From: Pseudomonas sp. PIC25
Lineage (GTDB): Bacteria > Pseudomonadota > Gammaproteobacteria > Pseudomonadales > Pseudomonadaceae
DNA length: 64,000 bases
Assembly (NCBI RefSeq): GCF_002286785.1
Contig: NZ_MUJY01000082.1
Coordinates: forward strand, 1-64,000
Direction of reading: 5' to 3'
The notes under the pieces are model-generated. The model ran no database searches. It had not been told where the DNA came from and saw only the letters and a program-made list of their open reading frames with translations. The position numbers and the translations under genes are program-made. Positions 35,267 to 47,478 of this stretch are shown in pieces (positions within the stretch are counted from its first letter, which is position 1; each line of letters begins with the position of its first letter).

Positions 35267-38200
35267 ATGCCAAGTTTTTTCATCGATCGGCCGATCTTCG
35301 CCTGGGTCATCTCCATCGTCATCATGCTCGCCGGCACGCTGTCCATCAGCCAGTTGCCGCTGGAGCAGTACCCGGACATCGCCCCGCCTGAAGTACGCAT
35401 TTCCGCCACCTATACCGGTGCCTCGGCCAAGACCATCGAGGACTCGGTCACCCAGGTGATCGAGCAGCAGATGAAAGGGCTCGACGGCCTCACCTACATG
35501 TCCGCCTCCAGCAGTTCGGCGGGCACCGCCAGCATCAACCTGACCTTCAGCGCCGGCACCGACCCGGACGTGGCGCAGATGCAGGTGCAGAACAAGCTGC
35601 AACAGGCCGAGTCGCGCCTGCCCCAGGCGGTGCAGAACCAGGGCATCACGGTGACCAAGGGCGGCTCCGACTTCCTGATGATCGTCGCCCTGCAGTCGGC
35701 CAACCCGTCGGTCACCAGTACCGATATCGGCGATTACATTTCCAGCAGCCTGCTCGATCAGGTCAGCCGCGTGGATGGTGTCGGCGAGGCGCGAACCCTG
35801 GGCTCCGGCTACGCCATGCGCATCTGGCTCGACCCAGCCAGGCTGGAGCAGTACGCGCTGATGCCGTCGGACGTCAGTACTGCCATCGAGGCGCAGAACA
35901 CCGAGGTTTCGGCCGGTCAGCTCGGCGCATTGCCGGCCAGGACCGGACAGCAGTTGAACGCCACCATCAGTGCGCGCAGCAAGTTGCAGAGCGAGGCGGA
36001 CTTCCGCGAGATCGTGCTCAAGGCCGGCAGCGACGGCTCGCTGGTACGGCTGGCGGACGTCGCCCGCGTCGAACTGGGCAGCGAAAGCTACGACGTGGTG
36101 ACCTCGCTCAATGGCAATCCTTCGGCGGCCATGGGCATCACTCTGGCCACCGGCGCCAACGCGCTGGATACCGCCGAGGCGGTGAAGGAGAAGCTCGCCG
36201 AGCTGTCGGCCAACTTCCCGGCGGAGATGCAGTTGGAAACGGCGATCCCCTACGACACCACGCCGTTCGTCAGCTTGTCCATCGAGGAGGTGGTCAAGTC
36301 GCTGTTCGAGGCCATCGTTCTGGTGGTGGCGATCATGTACCTGTTCCTGCAGAACTGGCGCGCCACCCTGGTCCCGGCGATCACCGTACCGGTGGTGCTG
36401 CTCGGCACCTTCGGCGTGCTGGCAGCGTTCGGTTACTCGATCAACACCCTGACCATGTTCGGCATGGTCCTGGCCATCGGCCTGCTGGTGGACGACGCCA
36501 TCGTAGTGGTGGAGAACGTCGAGCGGGTCATGAGCGAGGAGGGCCTGTCGCCCCGCGAGGCGACGCGCAAGTCCATGGGCGAGATTAGCGGCGCGCTGGT
36601 CGGCATCGCCCTGGTGCTCTCGGCGGTGTTCATTCCCATGGCTTTCTTCGGCGGCTCCACCGGGGTGATCTATCGGCAATTCTCCATCACCGTCGTCAGC
36701 GCCATGCTGCTTTCGGTGCTGGTGGCCATGAGCCTCAGCCCGGCGCTCTGTGCCACCCTGCTCAAGCCCTCGGCCGAAGGCGGGCATGTGCCGAAGCGGG
36801 GCTTCTTCGCCTGGTTCAACCGCACCTTCGAGCGCAATGCGGGGCGCTACCAGGGCGGCGTTGGCGGCGTGCTGCGCCGTGGGCCGCGGTTCCTGGCGCT
36901 GTACGCGATCATCCTGGTTGTAATGGCGGTGGGATACCTGCGCCTGCCTGGCTCCTTCCTCCCCGACGAGGACCAAGGGATGCTGATGGCGATGATCCAG
37001 TTGCCGGTGGGCGCCACCGATGCGCGCACCCAGGCGGCGATGACGGAGTTCATCGACTACATCCGCGCCCAGCCGGAGATCGACTCCCTGGTCAGCATTA
37101 CGGGCATGGGCATGGGCGGCAATGCGCAGAATGCTGGCCGCGCCTTCATCACTCTGAAGAACTGGAGTCTGCGTGACGGCGCCGAACATGCCGCAGTGGC
37201 CATCGCCCGGCGCGCCACCCTGGAACTTTCCAACCTGCGCGATGCGAGCATCTTCGTCATGCAGCCGCCAGCTATCCGTGGTCTTGGCGACAGCTCCGGC
37301 TTCAATCTGCAACTCAAGGACGTCGGTGGCGTCGGGCATGATGCCCTGATCGCCGCCCGCGACCAATTTCTCGCTCTGGCGGCCAAGAGCGACAAGCTGG
37401 TGGGCGTGCGCAGTACCGGCCTGGACGACACCGCCGAATTCCGCGTGGCCATCGACGACCGCAAGACCGGTGCTTACAGCCTGGCCACCGGCGATATCAA
37501 CACTACCCTCGGCACGGCCATGGGTGGCAGTTACGTCAACGATTTCATCCACAACGGACGAGTGAAGAAGGTCTATGTGCAGGGCGATGCCGACGCGCGC
37601 ATGCGGCCGGAGGACATCGGCCGCTGGTACGTGCGCAACAGCCTCGGCGATATGGTGCCGTTCTCCACCTTCGCCAGTACCGGCTGGACCTTCGGCTCGC
37701 CGCTGCTGGAACGCTACAACGGCAATGCCTCGCTGGAACTGGTCGGCGATCCGGCGGCCGGGGTCAGTTCGGGCGAAGCCATGGCTGAGGTCGAATCGCT
37801 GATCACCCAATTACCGGCCGGTATCGGCTACGAATGGTCCGGGCAGTCCTACCAGGAGCGCCTGTCCGGCTCCCAGGCGCCGTTGCTCTACGGGGTGTCG
37901 ATCCTGTTCGTGTTCCTTTGCCTGGCGGCGCTCTACGAGAGCTGGTCGATTCCCTTCGCGGTAATGCTGGTGGTGCCGCTCGGGGTCATCGGCGCGGTGC
38001 TGGCCACCCGTCTCGGCGGGTTGAGCAACGACGTCTATTTCCAAGTCGGGTTGCTCACCACGGTAGGCCTGGCGGCGAAGAACGCGATCCTCATCGTCGA
38101 GTTCGCCAAGCATTTGCAGGAGCAGGGCCGCGACCTGATCTACGCCACCCTTGAGGCCTGTCGCCAGCGCCTGCGGCCGATCTTGATGACCTCCCTGGCC

Positions 38201-38407
38201 TTCATGTTCGGTGTGCTGCCGCTGGCCCTGAGCAGCGGCGCCGGCTCCGGCGGCCGCCGGGCCATTGGCACCGGTGTGCTGGGCGGCATGTTCTCGGCCA
38301 CGGTGCTGGGAATCTTCTTCGTGCCGCTGTTCTTCGTCCTGGTTAGTCGTCTGTTCAGCAAAAAGGCGCCGACCGAATCCAATCTTGTCGCAGGAGTCCA
38401 GCCATGA
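35267..38407 (+). CDS. RND multidrug efflux transporter, HAE-1 family
   Basis: This is a 1046-residue proton-driven drug exporter of the AcrB/MexB/AdeB type, with 12 membrane helices and two large periplasmic loops. It begins [20 protein letters not shown], the family opening. The paired Asp residues of the proton relay are in [16 protein letters not shown] of helix 4; the helix 10 Lys is in [22 protein letters not shown] is the conserved start of the second loop. It resembles AdeB and MexB rather than MdtB/C, although its regulator is BaeR-like. It starts ten bases after the adaptor gene and overlaps the channel gene by four bases. Substrates cannot be read from the sequence. Confidence 0.93.
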   Translation: MPSFFIDRPIFAWVISIVIMLAGTLSISQLPLEQYPDIAPPEVRISATYTGASAKTIEDSVTQVIEQQMKGLDGLTYMSASSSSAGTASINLTFSAGTDPDVAQMQVQNKLQQAESRLPQAVQNQGITVTKGGSDFLMIVALQSANPSVTSTDIGDYISSSLLDQVSRVDGVGEARTLGSGYAMRIWLDPARLEQYALMPSDVSTAIEAQNTEVSAGQLGALPARTGQQLNATISARSKLQSEADFREIVLKAGSDGSLVRLADVARVELGSESYDVVTSLNGNPSAAMGITLATGANALDTAEAVKEKLAELSANFPAEMQLETAIPYDTTPFVSLSIEEVVKSLFEAIVLVVAIMYLFLQNWRATLVPAITVPVVLLGTFGVLAAFGYSINTLTMFGMVLAIGLLVDDAIVVVENVERVMSEEGLSPREATRKSMGEISGALVGIALVLSAVFIPMAFFGGSTGVIYRQFSITVVSAMLLSVLVAMSLSPALCATLLKPSAEGGHVPKRGFFAWFNRTFERNAGRYQGGVGGVLRRGPRFLALYAIILVVMAVGYLRLPGSFLPDEDQGMLMAMIQLPVGATDARTQAAMTEFIDYIRAQPEIDSLVSITGMGMGGNAQNAGRAFITLKNWSLRDGAEHAAVAIARRATLELSNLRDASIFVMQPPAIRGLGDSSGFNLQLKDVGGVGHDALIAARDQFLALAAKSDKLVGVRSTGLDDTAEFRVAIDDRKTGAYSLATGDINTTLGTAMGGSYVNDFIHNGRVKKVYVQGDADARMRPEDIGRWYVRNSLGDMVPFSTFASTGWTFGSPLLERYNGNASLELVGDPAAGVSSGEAMAEVESLITQLPAGIGYEWSGQSYQERLSGSQAPLLYGVSILFVFLCLAALYESWSIPFAVMLVVPLGVIGAVLATRLGGLSNDVYFQVGLLTTVGLAAKNAILIVEFAKHLQEQGRDLIYATLEACRQRLRPILMTSLAFMFGVLPLALSSGAGSGGRRAIGTGVLGGMFSATVLGIFFVPLFFVLVSRLFSKKAPTESNLVAGVQP

Positions 38408-39834
38408 TGCGCCGGCCCGTTTTCGTTCCGCTGCTGCTGGCGCTCGCGCTGGGCGGTTGCGCCAATCTCGCCCCGGATTATCACCGACCGCAGGCACCCG
38501 TGGCCGATCAATGGCCGGCTCAGGCGGCGAGCACCTCGGGCAACGCCAGTGCCGAGATCGATTGGCGCAGCTTCTTCACCGACGCTCGTCTCGAACAGGT
38601 GGTCGAGCGCGCCCTGGCGAACAACCGCGATCTGCGCGTCGCCGCCCTGAACATCGAGAAGGCCCGCGCCCAGTACCGCATCCAGCGCGCCGAGCATTTT
38701 CCCACGGTGGCGGCCAGCGTCAGCGGAACCCGTTCGCGCACACCTGCCTCGTTGAATGGAAGAGAGGCGGCCAGCATCGGTTCGCAATACAGCGCCGAGC
38801 TGGGGTTCAGCAGCTACGAGCTGGATTTCTTCGGCCGGCTGAAGAACCTCAGCGAGTCGGCCCTGGAAGATTATCTGGCCCTGGAGGAGACCCATCGCAG
38901 CACGCAGATCAGCCTAGTCGCCGAAGTCGCCAACGCCTGGCTCACCCTGGCCGCCGACAAGGCCCTGCTGCAACTCGCCGAAGACACCCTGAAAAGCCAG
39001 CAGGCGTCCTACGAACTGACCCGGCACAGCCATGACCTCGGCAACAGCTCCGGTGTGGCATTGGCCCAGGCGCAGAGCACTGTGGAGTCGGCGCGCGAGG
39101 ACGTGGCGGAGTACACCAGCCAGATCCGCCAGGACATCAACGCGCTGACATTGCTGGTGGGTGACAGGGTGCCCGACGCGCTGCTGCCGGCCACCCTGGA
39201 TGCGGAAGCCGCGCAACTGGTGGATATTCCGGCCGGTCTGCCGTCCAGCCTGCTGCAACGCCGGCCCGATGTGCTCGCCATCGAGCATGACCTCAAAGCA
39301 GCCAATGCCGATATCGGTGCTGCCCGCGCCGCGCTATTTCCAAGCATCAGCCTGACCGGTGCGGCGGGTACCAGCAGTGCCGACCTGAGCGGGTTGTTCA
39401 AGGGTGGCAGCGGCGCCTGGAGTTTCGCGCCGAGCATCAGCGTACCGATCTTCAACGCCGGCAGTCTGCGTGCCAACCTCGAGTCGGCGAAGGCCGAGAA
39501 GGCCATCCAATTAGCTACATACGAAAAGACCGTGCAGAGCGCGTTCCGGGAAGTTGCCGATGCGCTGGCGGTGCGCAGTACCTTGCAGGACCGGTTGAAT
39601 GCGCAACGCGCGCTGGTCGAGGCTACCGAGCGCAGCTATCGGCTATCCGATGCGCTCTATCGCAACGGCGCCAACAGCTACCTGGAAGTGCTGGATGCCC
39701 AGCGCTCGCTCTATTCGGCGCGCCTGGGCCTGATCAGCCTGGAATTGTCGGAGCAGGCCAACCGCCTGACGCTGTACAAGGTGCTCGGTGGTGGCGCCTC
39801 CACCGAGCGGCAGACCGGCAACGCGGCATCGTGA
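38404..39834 (+). CDS. RND outer-membrane channel lipoprotein (OprM/NodT family)
   Basis: This 476-residue TolC-like channel completes the tripartite pump. The lipobox LALALGGC places the lipidated Cys at 19, followed by Ala, consistent with an outer-membrane site. [10 protein letters not shown] is the usual opening of the family, and two repeated OEP halves contain [27 protein letters not shown]-type segments (quoted here as [19 protein letters not shown]) and [18 protein letters not shown] 38404 overlaps the pump stop; a second ATG follows at once. Only one base separates its stop from the end of the convergent transglycosylase gene. Confidence 0.92.
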   Translation: MMRRPVFVPLLLALALGGCANLAPDYHRPQAPVADQWPAQAASTSGNASAEIDWRSFFTDARLEQVVERALANNRDLRVAALNIEKARAQYRIQRAEHFPTVAASVSGTRSRTPASLNGREAASIGSQYSAELGFSSYELDFFGRLKNLSESALEDYLALEETHRSTQISLVAEVANAWLTLAADKALLQLAEDTLKSQQASYELTRHSHDLGNSSGVALAQAQSTVESAREDVAEYTSQIRQDINALTLLVGDRVPDALLPATLDAEAAQLVDIPAGLPSSLLQRRPDVLAIEHDLKAANADIGAARAALFPSISLTGAAGTSSADLSGLFKGGSGAWSFAPSISVPIFNAGSLRANLESAKAEKAIQLATYEKTVQSAFREVADALAVRSTLQDRLNAQRALVEATERSYRLSDALYRNGANSYLEVLDAQRSLYSARLGLISLELSEQANRLTLYKVLGGGASTERQTGNAAS

Positions 39835-39835
39835 G

Positions 39836-41164
39836 TCAGCGGCTGGTCGTGGCCGGCAGTGAAGCGCCGCGCAACTGGCGGAGTAGCGACTGGGTCGGGT
39901 AACCGTCCGCCGGCCAGCCGAGGGACTGCTGGAAGCCACGGATCGCCCGGCGGGTATTGGCGCCGATGATGCCGTCGGCGGCGCCGGGGTCGTAACCGCT
40001 GTCGGCTAGGCGTTCCTGCAATTCAATGCGCTCGCTGCGCGACAACGGCAGCTCGTCCTTCGGCCATTGGCCGGCGATCGATCCGCCCCCTTGCAGGCGT
40101 TCGCCAAGCAGGCCGATGGCCAGGGCATAGGATGAAGAATTGTTGTACTTGAGGATGCTGCGGAAGTTGTTCAGCACCAGGAAGGCCGGGCCACGGTAGC
40201 CAGCCGGGAGCAACAGGTAGGCGCTGTCCGATTCGTTGCCGGTGGGAATCCCGACGATGCCCATCTGCCGCCATTCGGACAGGGGCTTGCGAATATCGGC
40301 ATCGGCCTGGGCGTAATCGAATCCCTGGGGCAGCTTCACTTCGAAGCCCCAGCGCTGCCCCTTGCGCCAGCCGGAGGCTTGCAGGTAGTGCGCGGCCGAG
40401 GCCAGGGCGTCGGCGGACGAACCCCAGATGTCGCGGCGGCCGTCGCCGTCGAAGTCCACCGCATGGGTGTTATAGGTGGTCGGGATGAACTGAGTCTGGC
40501 CCATGGCTCCGGCCCAGGAGCCGAGCATCCGGGCGGGCTGGACGTCGCCATGCTGAAGGATGTCCAGGGCAGCCAGCAGTTGTTCCTGGGCGAACTGCGG
40601 ACGGCGGCCTTCGTAGGCCAGGGTGGCGAGCGAGCGGATCACCGGCTTGTCGCCCATGATCTGGCCGAAGTTGCTTTCCATGCCCCAGATGGCGACCAGC
40701 GCCTGGCGATCGACGCCGTAGATGTCTTCGATCCTCTGTAGCGTCGCGGCATGTTGGCGCAGCAGTTGCCGGCCCTTGCCGACGCGCTGAGAAGAGAGGG
40801 CGCCGTCCAGGTATTCCCAGACCGGGCGGGTGAATTCGGGTTGGCTGCGGTCGGCGGCGATCACCGCGGGATCGGGTGTGACGCCAGCGAAAGCGTTGTC
40901 GAAGACCCTGGCGTCGATGCCCTTGCCGAGTGCCTGTTCGCGGAAGCCGGTACGCCAATCATCGAAGCTGATGGCGGGTTGCTCGAACGGTACGTCGGTC
41001 GGGGTCGCCGTGGCCTGGGGTGCGGCTTGCACCTGAGGGGGTTGGGGAGGCTGGCTCGGGGTCTGGTCTGCGGCGACAGGCGGTTCGGTGCAGGCGGTCA
41101 GCAGCAGCGCGGAGCCGGCGATCAAATGGCGGAACGGTCGGCCGGCGGCGGAACGGTAAAACAT
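39836..41164 (-). CDS. Lytic murein transglycosylase, MltB_2 type with peptidoglycan-binding domain
   Basis: This 442-residue lipoprotein (lipobox SALLLTAC, Cys25) cuts glycan strands. A Pro/Gln-rich linker leads to the SLT_2 catalytic domain with Glu163 in IWGMESNFGQIMG, then GAMGQTQFIPTTY and DFDGDGRRDIWGSSADALAS. Residues about 380-435 are a PG_binding_1 repeat (LQERLADSGYDPGAADGIIG). ATG 41164 opens the signal peptide with a GAGAG site upstream; the frame extends to 41356 through arfA and is not used. It is the second transglycosylase of this class in the window and is 76 bases downstream of arfA. Confidence 0.9.
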   Translation of the reverse strand: MFYRSAAGRPFRHLIAGSALLLTACTEPPVAADQTPSQPPQPPQVQAAPQATATPTDVPFEQPAISFDDWRTGFREQALGKGIDARVFDNAFAGVTPDPAVIAADRSQPEFTRPVWEYLDGALSSQRVGKGRQLLRQHAATLQRIEDIYGVDRQALVAIWGMESNFGQIMGDKPVIRSLATLAYEGRRPQFAQEQLLAALDILQHGDVQPARMLGSWAGAMGQTQFIPTTYNTHAVDFDGDGRRDIWGSSADALASAAHYLQASGWRKGQRWGFEVKLPQGFDYAQADADIRKPLSEWRQMGIVGIPTGNESDSAYLLLPAGYRGPAFLVLNNFRSILKYNNSSSYALAIGLLGERLQGGGSIAGQWPKDELPLSRSERIELQERLADSGYDPGAADGIIGANTRRAIRGFQQSLGWPADGYPTQSLLRQLRGASLPATTSR

Positions 41165-41240
41165 GGAACGCTCTCGGGACGTCGAATCAGACCGAGACCA
41201 TAACACGACATCCGGCATCGTGCCGGAGTCCCGACGATTT

Positions 41241-41402
41241 TCATGCCGCCAGAAAGACCGAAGCCTCCCAGTTGGTGGACTGGGAGGCTTCGCGGCGGTA
41301 GCTGCCTTTACCTTTTTTCGGCTTTTCCTGGCGACAGCGGAAGAGGGGCTGGGCAACCAGGGACTTGGCCTTGTTCGGGCCGGGTCGGGATTTCTTGGCC
41401 AT
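41241..41402 (-). CDS. arfA: Alternative ribosome-rescue factor ArfA
   Basis: ArfA recruits release factor 2 to ribosomes stalled on messages without a stop codon. This 53-residue gene is below the usual size cut-off. It begins MAKKSRPGPNKAKSL and carries the ArfA core PLFRCRQEKPKKGKGSYRR followed by NWEAS, matching E. coli ArfA (PLFRQRVEKNKKGKGSYMR, then NWEAS). AGGAG lies seven bases before the ATG. A perfect 13-bp hairpin inside the 3' part of the coding region (41260-41291) is where RNase III cleavage or termination would make the arfA message itself stopless, as in E. coli. Confidence 0.92.
   Translation of the reverse strand: MAKKSRPGPNKAKSLVAQPLFRCRQEKPKKGKGSYRREASQSTNWEASVFLAA
41260..41291 (-). 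promoter_or_regulatory. Hairpin inside arfA (processing/termination site)
   Basis: GAAGCCTCCCAGT and ACTGGGAGGCTTC form a perfect 13-bp stem with a six-base loop, within codons for REASQ...WEAS of arfA. In E. coli the equivalent structure truncates the message so that ArfA is made only when tmRNA rescue fails. Structure is seen; function is by analogy. Confidence 0.8.
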
Positions 41403-41504
41403 CTGTTTTCTCCTGAGGAAGCCTACCGGCTGGCAGGCGCGCGCATCATCGGGCCTTGTTCAAAAAATGTCCAGAGTTGGATGGGGCAGGTGACCGGCGA
41501 GTTT

Positions 41505-41559
41505 GGGCGAATGAATTCGTCCCACGGGCAGGGTGCCTTTGGAGCAAATTCATTCTCCC
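41505..41559. repeat. Pair of REP-type elements between arfA and holA
   Basis: GGGCGAATGAATTCGTCCCA (41505-41524) and GGAGCAAATTCATTCTCCC (41541-41559) are degenerate inverted copies of the GAATTC-centred repeat seen at 15765-15918. They lie just past the holA stop, between holA and the start of arfA; both genes are on the minus strand. Confidence 0.7.
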
Positions 41560-41569
41560 TGCGTTGAGA

Positions 41570-42607
41570 TCACTCGGATGGCAACGGCAAACGCTGGCCG
41601 GCAACCAGCAAGGTCAGGCGGCCGAGGGCGTTCCACGGGTCGCCGGCCGCTTGGCCCTTGATCTGGGCATCGATGCGTTGGGCATCCATCAGCAACTGGT
41701 TCCAGCGGGCGCTGGAGTGGCGTTGCAGTGCCTTGGAAAGCAACGGCCGGCGCTTGTCCCAAACGGGCGGACGGGCTTGGCTGAAGGCTTTCTCCAACGG
41801 CACACCTTGGGCGTACTGCTGGGCGAGGCCGGCCAGCAGACGCAGTTCGCGGGCCAGGGCCCAGAGGATCACCGGGGTTTCTACGCCTTCCCCGCGCAGG
41901 CCATCGAGCATGCGCAGGGCATGGGCGGCTTCGCCGTTGAGAGCAGCATCGATCAGGCCGAAGACGTCGAAACGGGCGCTGTCGGCCACTGCGGCCTGCA
42001 CCATGGCGGCGTCGATCTGGTTGCCTTCGGCGAGCAGCTTGAGCTTTTCGATTTCCTGCGCGGCGGCGAGCAGGTTGCCTTCCACCCGCGCGGCGATCAG
42101 ATCCACCGCTTCCTGGTTGGCGGCGAGGCCGGCCTGGGACAGGCGTTGGCGAATCCACTGTGGCAACTGGTGGGCGTCGATCGGCCAGATCTGGATGAAC
42201 TGCGCTTGCGGTCCGTCGATCAGGGCCTTGGCCCATTTGGTTTTCTGCGTGCTGCCATCCAGCTTCGGCAGGCTGATCAGCAGGAGGGTGTCTTCCGCCG
42301 GACGGGCGAGGTATTCGAGCAGGGCGGCAGCGCCCTTGTCGCCCGGCTTGCCGTTGGGAATGCGTAGCTCGATCAGGCGCTTCTCGGCGAACAGCGAGAG
42401 GCTGGCGCCGGCTTCGATCAACTGACCCCAGTCGAAGTTGTTCTCGACGTTGAATACCTGGCGCTCGCTGAACCCCTGGGCGCGGGTGGCAGCGCGGATC
42501 GCGTCGCAAGCTTCCTGGCAGAGCAGCGGCTCGTCGCCGCTGACCACGTAGACGGGCGCCAGGGAGCCCTGGAGGTGCTTGGCGAGCTGGGCGGGATTGA
42601 GCTTCAT
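41570..42607 (-). CDS. holA: DNA polymerase III delta subunit HolA
   Basis: HolA opens the beta sliding clamp within the clamp loader. The 345-residue protein begins MKLNPAQLAKHLQGSLAPVYVVSGDEPLL, quoted in part as PVYVVSGDEPLL, the delta-family opening. FFAEKRLIEL-type SLFAEKRLIELRIP is the clamp-interaction region, and domains II-III are helical, with RFDVFGLIDAALNG and LWALARELRLL. It follows lptE on the strand, the standard leuS-lptE-holA order. Confidence 0.94.
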   Translation of the reverse strand: MKLNPAQLAKHLQGSLAPVYVVSGDEPLLCQEACDAIRAATRAQGFSERQVFNVENNFDWGQLIEAGASLSLFAEKRLIELRIPNGKPGDKGAAALLEYLARPAEDTLLLISLPKLDGSTQKTKWAKALIDGPQAQFIQIWPIDAHQLPQWIRQRLSQAGLAANQEAVDLIAARVEGNLLAAAQEIEKLKLLAEGNQIDAAMVQAAVADSARFDVFGLIDAALNGEAAHALRMLDGLRGEGVETPVILWALARELRLLAGLAQQYAQGVPLEKAFSQARPPVWDKRRPLLSKALQRHSSARWNQLLMDAQRIDAQIKGQAAGDPWNALGRLTLLVAGQRLPLPSE

Positions 42608-42649
42608 CGTGGCGGGAGCCGGTCGGGCCGCCGAGACGGCCCGGGCCGG

Positions 42650-43237
42650 TCACTGGACCGGCAATTGGATCGGCGATTGCTGGGGTTCGACCTGCCGTGC
42701 ACGGCGTGCGGCTTCCAGCGCTTCGGCTTCGGCGGCTTGCTGCAACTGGTCGAGCTGGTCCGGGGTGATCCGTTGCAGTTTCATCACCAGTTGCTGCACC
42801 AGGTCGCGGCGCATCTCGTTGCGCAACTGGGCTTCTTCCTGATCGGAACCGATCAGGTTGTTTTCATCATGCACGTAGATGCTCTGTACTTCGGCGTTGT
42901 CGGCGAGCAGCAGCATGTTCTTCGCGCCACGGATTTCGAAGTCCAGCTTGTCGGTCAGTTCGTACTCGGCCGTACGTGCGCTGCCGGTGTAGCTGGCGGT
43001 GCGCTTGCCTTCGGTTTCGCGGATCAGCACCAGTTTATAGGCGGCGCCCGGATAGACTTTGACGTCGTTGCTTTCCAGTTGCTGGCGAAGCTGCTTGACG
43101 GTTTCGCCGTAGGCGTTGCGCGCCGAAACGTCCAGTTCGCGCAGGGCGAACTGGATATCGCCGGTACCGCGCAGCTGGAAGCCGCAGGCGCTCAGCAGGG
43201 CGGCGAGGCCGATCAGGATCAGATTCCGTTTCATCAT
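42650..43237 (-). CDS. lptE: LPS-assembly lipoprotein LptE
   Basis: LptE plugs the LptD barrel and delivers lipopolysaccharide to the outer leaflet. The 195-residue protein has a lipobox LAALLSAC with Cys18 and the conserved GFQLRGTG just after it. [16 protein letters not shown] and [10 protein letters not shown] are family-like beta strands. A Gln/Ala/Glu-rich C-terminal tail follows, as in Pseudomonas LptE. Two adjacent ATG codons (43237 and 43234) could serve as start. It lies between leuS and holA. Confidence 0.92.
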   Translation of the reverse strand: MMKRNLILIGLAALLSACGFQLRGTGDIQFALRELDVSARNAYGETVKQLRQQLESNDVKVYPGAAYKLVLIRETEGKRTASYTGSARTAEYELTDKLDFEIRGAKNMLLLADNAEVQSIYVHDENNLIGSDQEEAQLRNEMRRDLVQQLVMKLQRITPDQLDQLQQAAEAEALEAARRARQVEPQQSPIQLPVQ

Positions 43238-43298
43238 CTTTTCATTTCCCCTTGGCGAGCGTCCCGCCGCACCACCCGTCGGCGTGCGGCGGACTGCA

Positions 43299-46100
<2,802 letters not shown>

Positions 46101-46134
46101 CTATGGGCAGCGATCTGCCCGACACGAGGTGATG

Positions 46135-46593
46135 ATGGGCGAGACGCGGCGGTTGGAGACAAGTGGGGGGCTGTACGAGCGTCTATTGCAACGTCTTGCC
46201 CTGGCGCTCGACGAAGCCGATACCGCTACTCGCCTGCACGAGCGGCCTCCTCAGGAACTGGAATTGCGCGGGCTGACCCCGGCGGAGTTGCAGTTGATCC
46301 GGGCCTATCTGGATCGGGATCTGAACTGGCTGCGCGGCTGGCACGCCGCCGCCGAGGAGTTGGCCCTGATCGAGCAGACGCCGGCGCGCCATGGCAAACC
46401 CGCCCGCAGTAACGGCAAGGCATCGGCAGCCCGGTCTCAGATGAAACTCAAACCCCTCATCAAGCGGCGCCAGCAGTTGTTCTGCGCCCTATGCGGCACG
46501 GCGGCCCACGTGCAGCGCGGCCAATGCGTGTGCGCCTGCATGACCTGCGGTTCGCAACTGTTCCGGGCCGGCCAGCCGAAGCGCATCGGTTAG
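46135..46593 (+). CDS. ybeL: Zinc-ribbon protein YbeL (DUF1451)
   Basis: This 152-residue cytoplasmic protein has a helical, acidic N-terminal half (YERLLQRLALALDEA, LQLIRAYLDRDLNWL) and a C-terminal zinc ribbon with two CxxC pairs, FCALCG and CMTCGSQLF. It belongs to DUF1451, whose function is unknown. Its position beside divergent leuS is as in E. coli. Two adjacent ATGs exist (46132, 46135); I chose the second because GAGGT is then five bases upstream. The 229-base gap to leuS shows no other gene. Confidence 0.82.
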   Translation: MGETRRLETSGGLYERLLQRLALALDEADTATRLHERPPQELELRGLTPAELQLIRAYLDRDLNWLRGWHAAAEELALIEQTPARHGKPARSNGKASAARSQMKLKPLIKRRQQLFCALCGTAAHVQRGQCVCACMTCGSQLFRAGQPKRIG

Positions 46594-46679
46594 TTTCCCG
46601 ACGGGATAGCTCTGCTCCGGCACGTTCCCATGACGTGGGCTTGGCTTCGGGTTAGGCTTCGCGCACCCAGGAGGTGCCG

Positions 46680-47438
46680 ATGCCGATCCGCTACATCATC
46701 AAACAGATCATCCTGCCGCCGGGCATTCTGCTGCTGTTATTGCTGCTCGCCTGGTGGCTGCGCCGGCGCGCACCGCGGCTGGCCGCGCTGTGTTTCGTGA
46801 CCGGTTTTGGCGGGTTGTGGCTGATGAGTCTGCCGGCGGTGGTCGAGTGGGCTGCGCGTAGCCTCGAACGTGAACCGCCGCTGGCTGAAAGCGACTGGGC
46901 GGGGCTGGCGCAGCGCGCCGACGCCATCGTCATCCTCGGCGCCGGGCGCGAACGAGGCGATCCGGCCTGGGGCGAAGACCAACCAGGAATCATGGCGATG
47001 GAGCGCCTGCGCTATGCGTCGCGACTGGCCAGGGCCAGCGGGTTGCCGATCCTGGTGACCGGCGGTCTGCATTACGGCACGCCACCCAGCGAGGCGGCGA
47101 TCATGGCCGACAGCCTGTCGCGCGATTACGGGATCGAGGTGCGCTGGCGCGAAGAGCGAAGCCGCACGACCTGGGAGAACGCCACGGAATCGGCGCCCAT
47201 TCTGAAGGCGGACGGTGTCACCCGCATCGTCCTGGTGACCCAGGCCGCGCACATGCCCCGTTCACGCTGGAGTTTCGAGCGACAGGGTTTCGAGGTGATT
47301 ACCGCGCCTATCGGCTTCCTCGGCGTGCCCAACGCCCGTCCGCTGGGCGGCTGGTTGCCGGAGAGCAAGGCCGTCTGGCAGAACGGCATGCTGCTCAATG
47401 AGGCCGTGGGGCAACTGGTCTATCCGCTGTTCTATTAG
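46680..47438 (+). CDS. YdcF/ElyC-like DUF218 membrane protein
   Basis: This 252-residue protein has two N-terminal membrane segments (about 10-28 and 36-55), then a DUF218 domain with ADAIVILGAGRERGD, LPILVTGG, the conserved RTTWENATES and VLVTQAAHMPRS. Members such as ElyC and SanA affect envelope integrity and undecaprenyl-phosphate metabolism; the specific reaction is unknown. ATG 46680 has a perfect AGGAGG five bases upstream. It converges on lnt. Confidence 0.8.
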   Translation: MPIRYIIKQIILPPGILLLLLLLAWWLRRRAPRLAALCFVTGFGGLWLMSLPAVVEWAARSLEREPPLAESDWAGLAQRADAIVILGAGRERGDPAWGEDQPGIMAMERLRYASRLARASGLPILVTGGLHYGTPPSEAAIMADSLSRDYGIEVRWREERSRTTWENATESAPILKADGVTRIVLVTQAAHMPRSRWSFERQGFEVITAPIGFLGVPNARPLGGWLPESKAVWQNGMLLNEAVGQLVYPLFY

Positions 47439-47478
47439 CCAGGAGCCCGCCCGACATTCGCCTTGCTTGCCGCTGCGG

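Noticed and set aside
34895-37810. 971-codon open frame on the minus strand
   Set aside because: It is antisense to the adaptor and RND pump genes, has His/Gln/Gly/Asp-rich low-complexity translation and no recognisable domain; a third-position GC artefact.
41165-41356. 64-residue N-terminal extension of the transglycosylase
   Set aside because: It would overlap arfA in another frame and bury the lipoprotein signal peptide, which starts cleanly at 41164.
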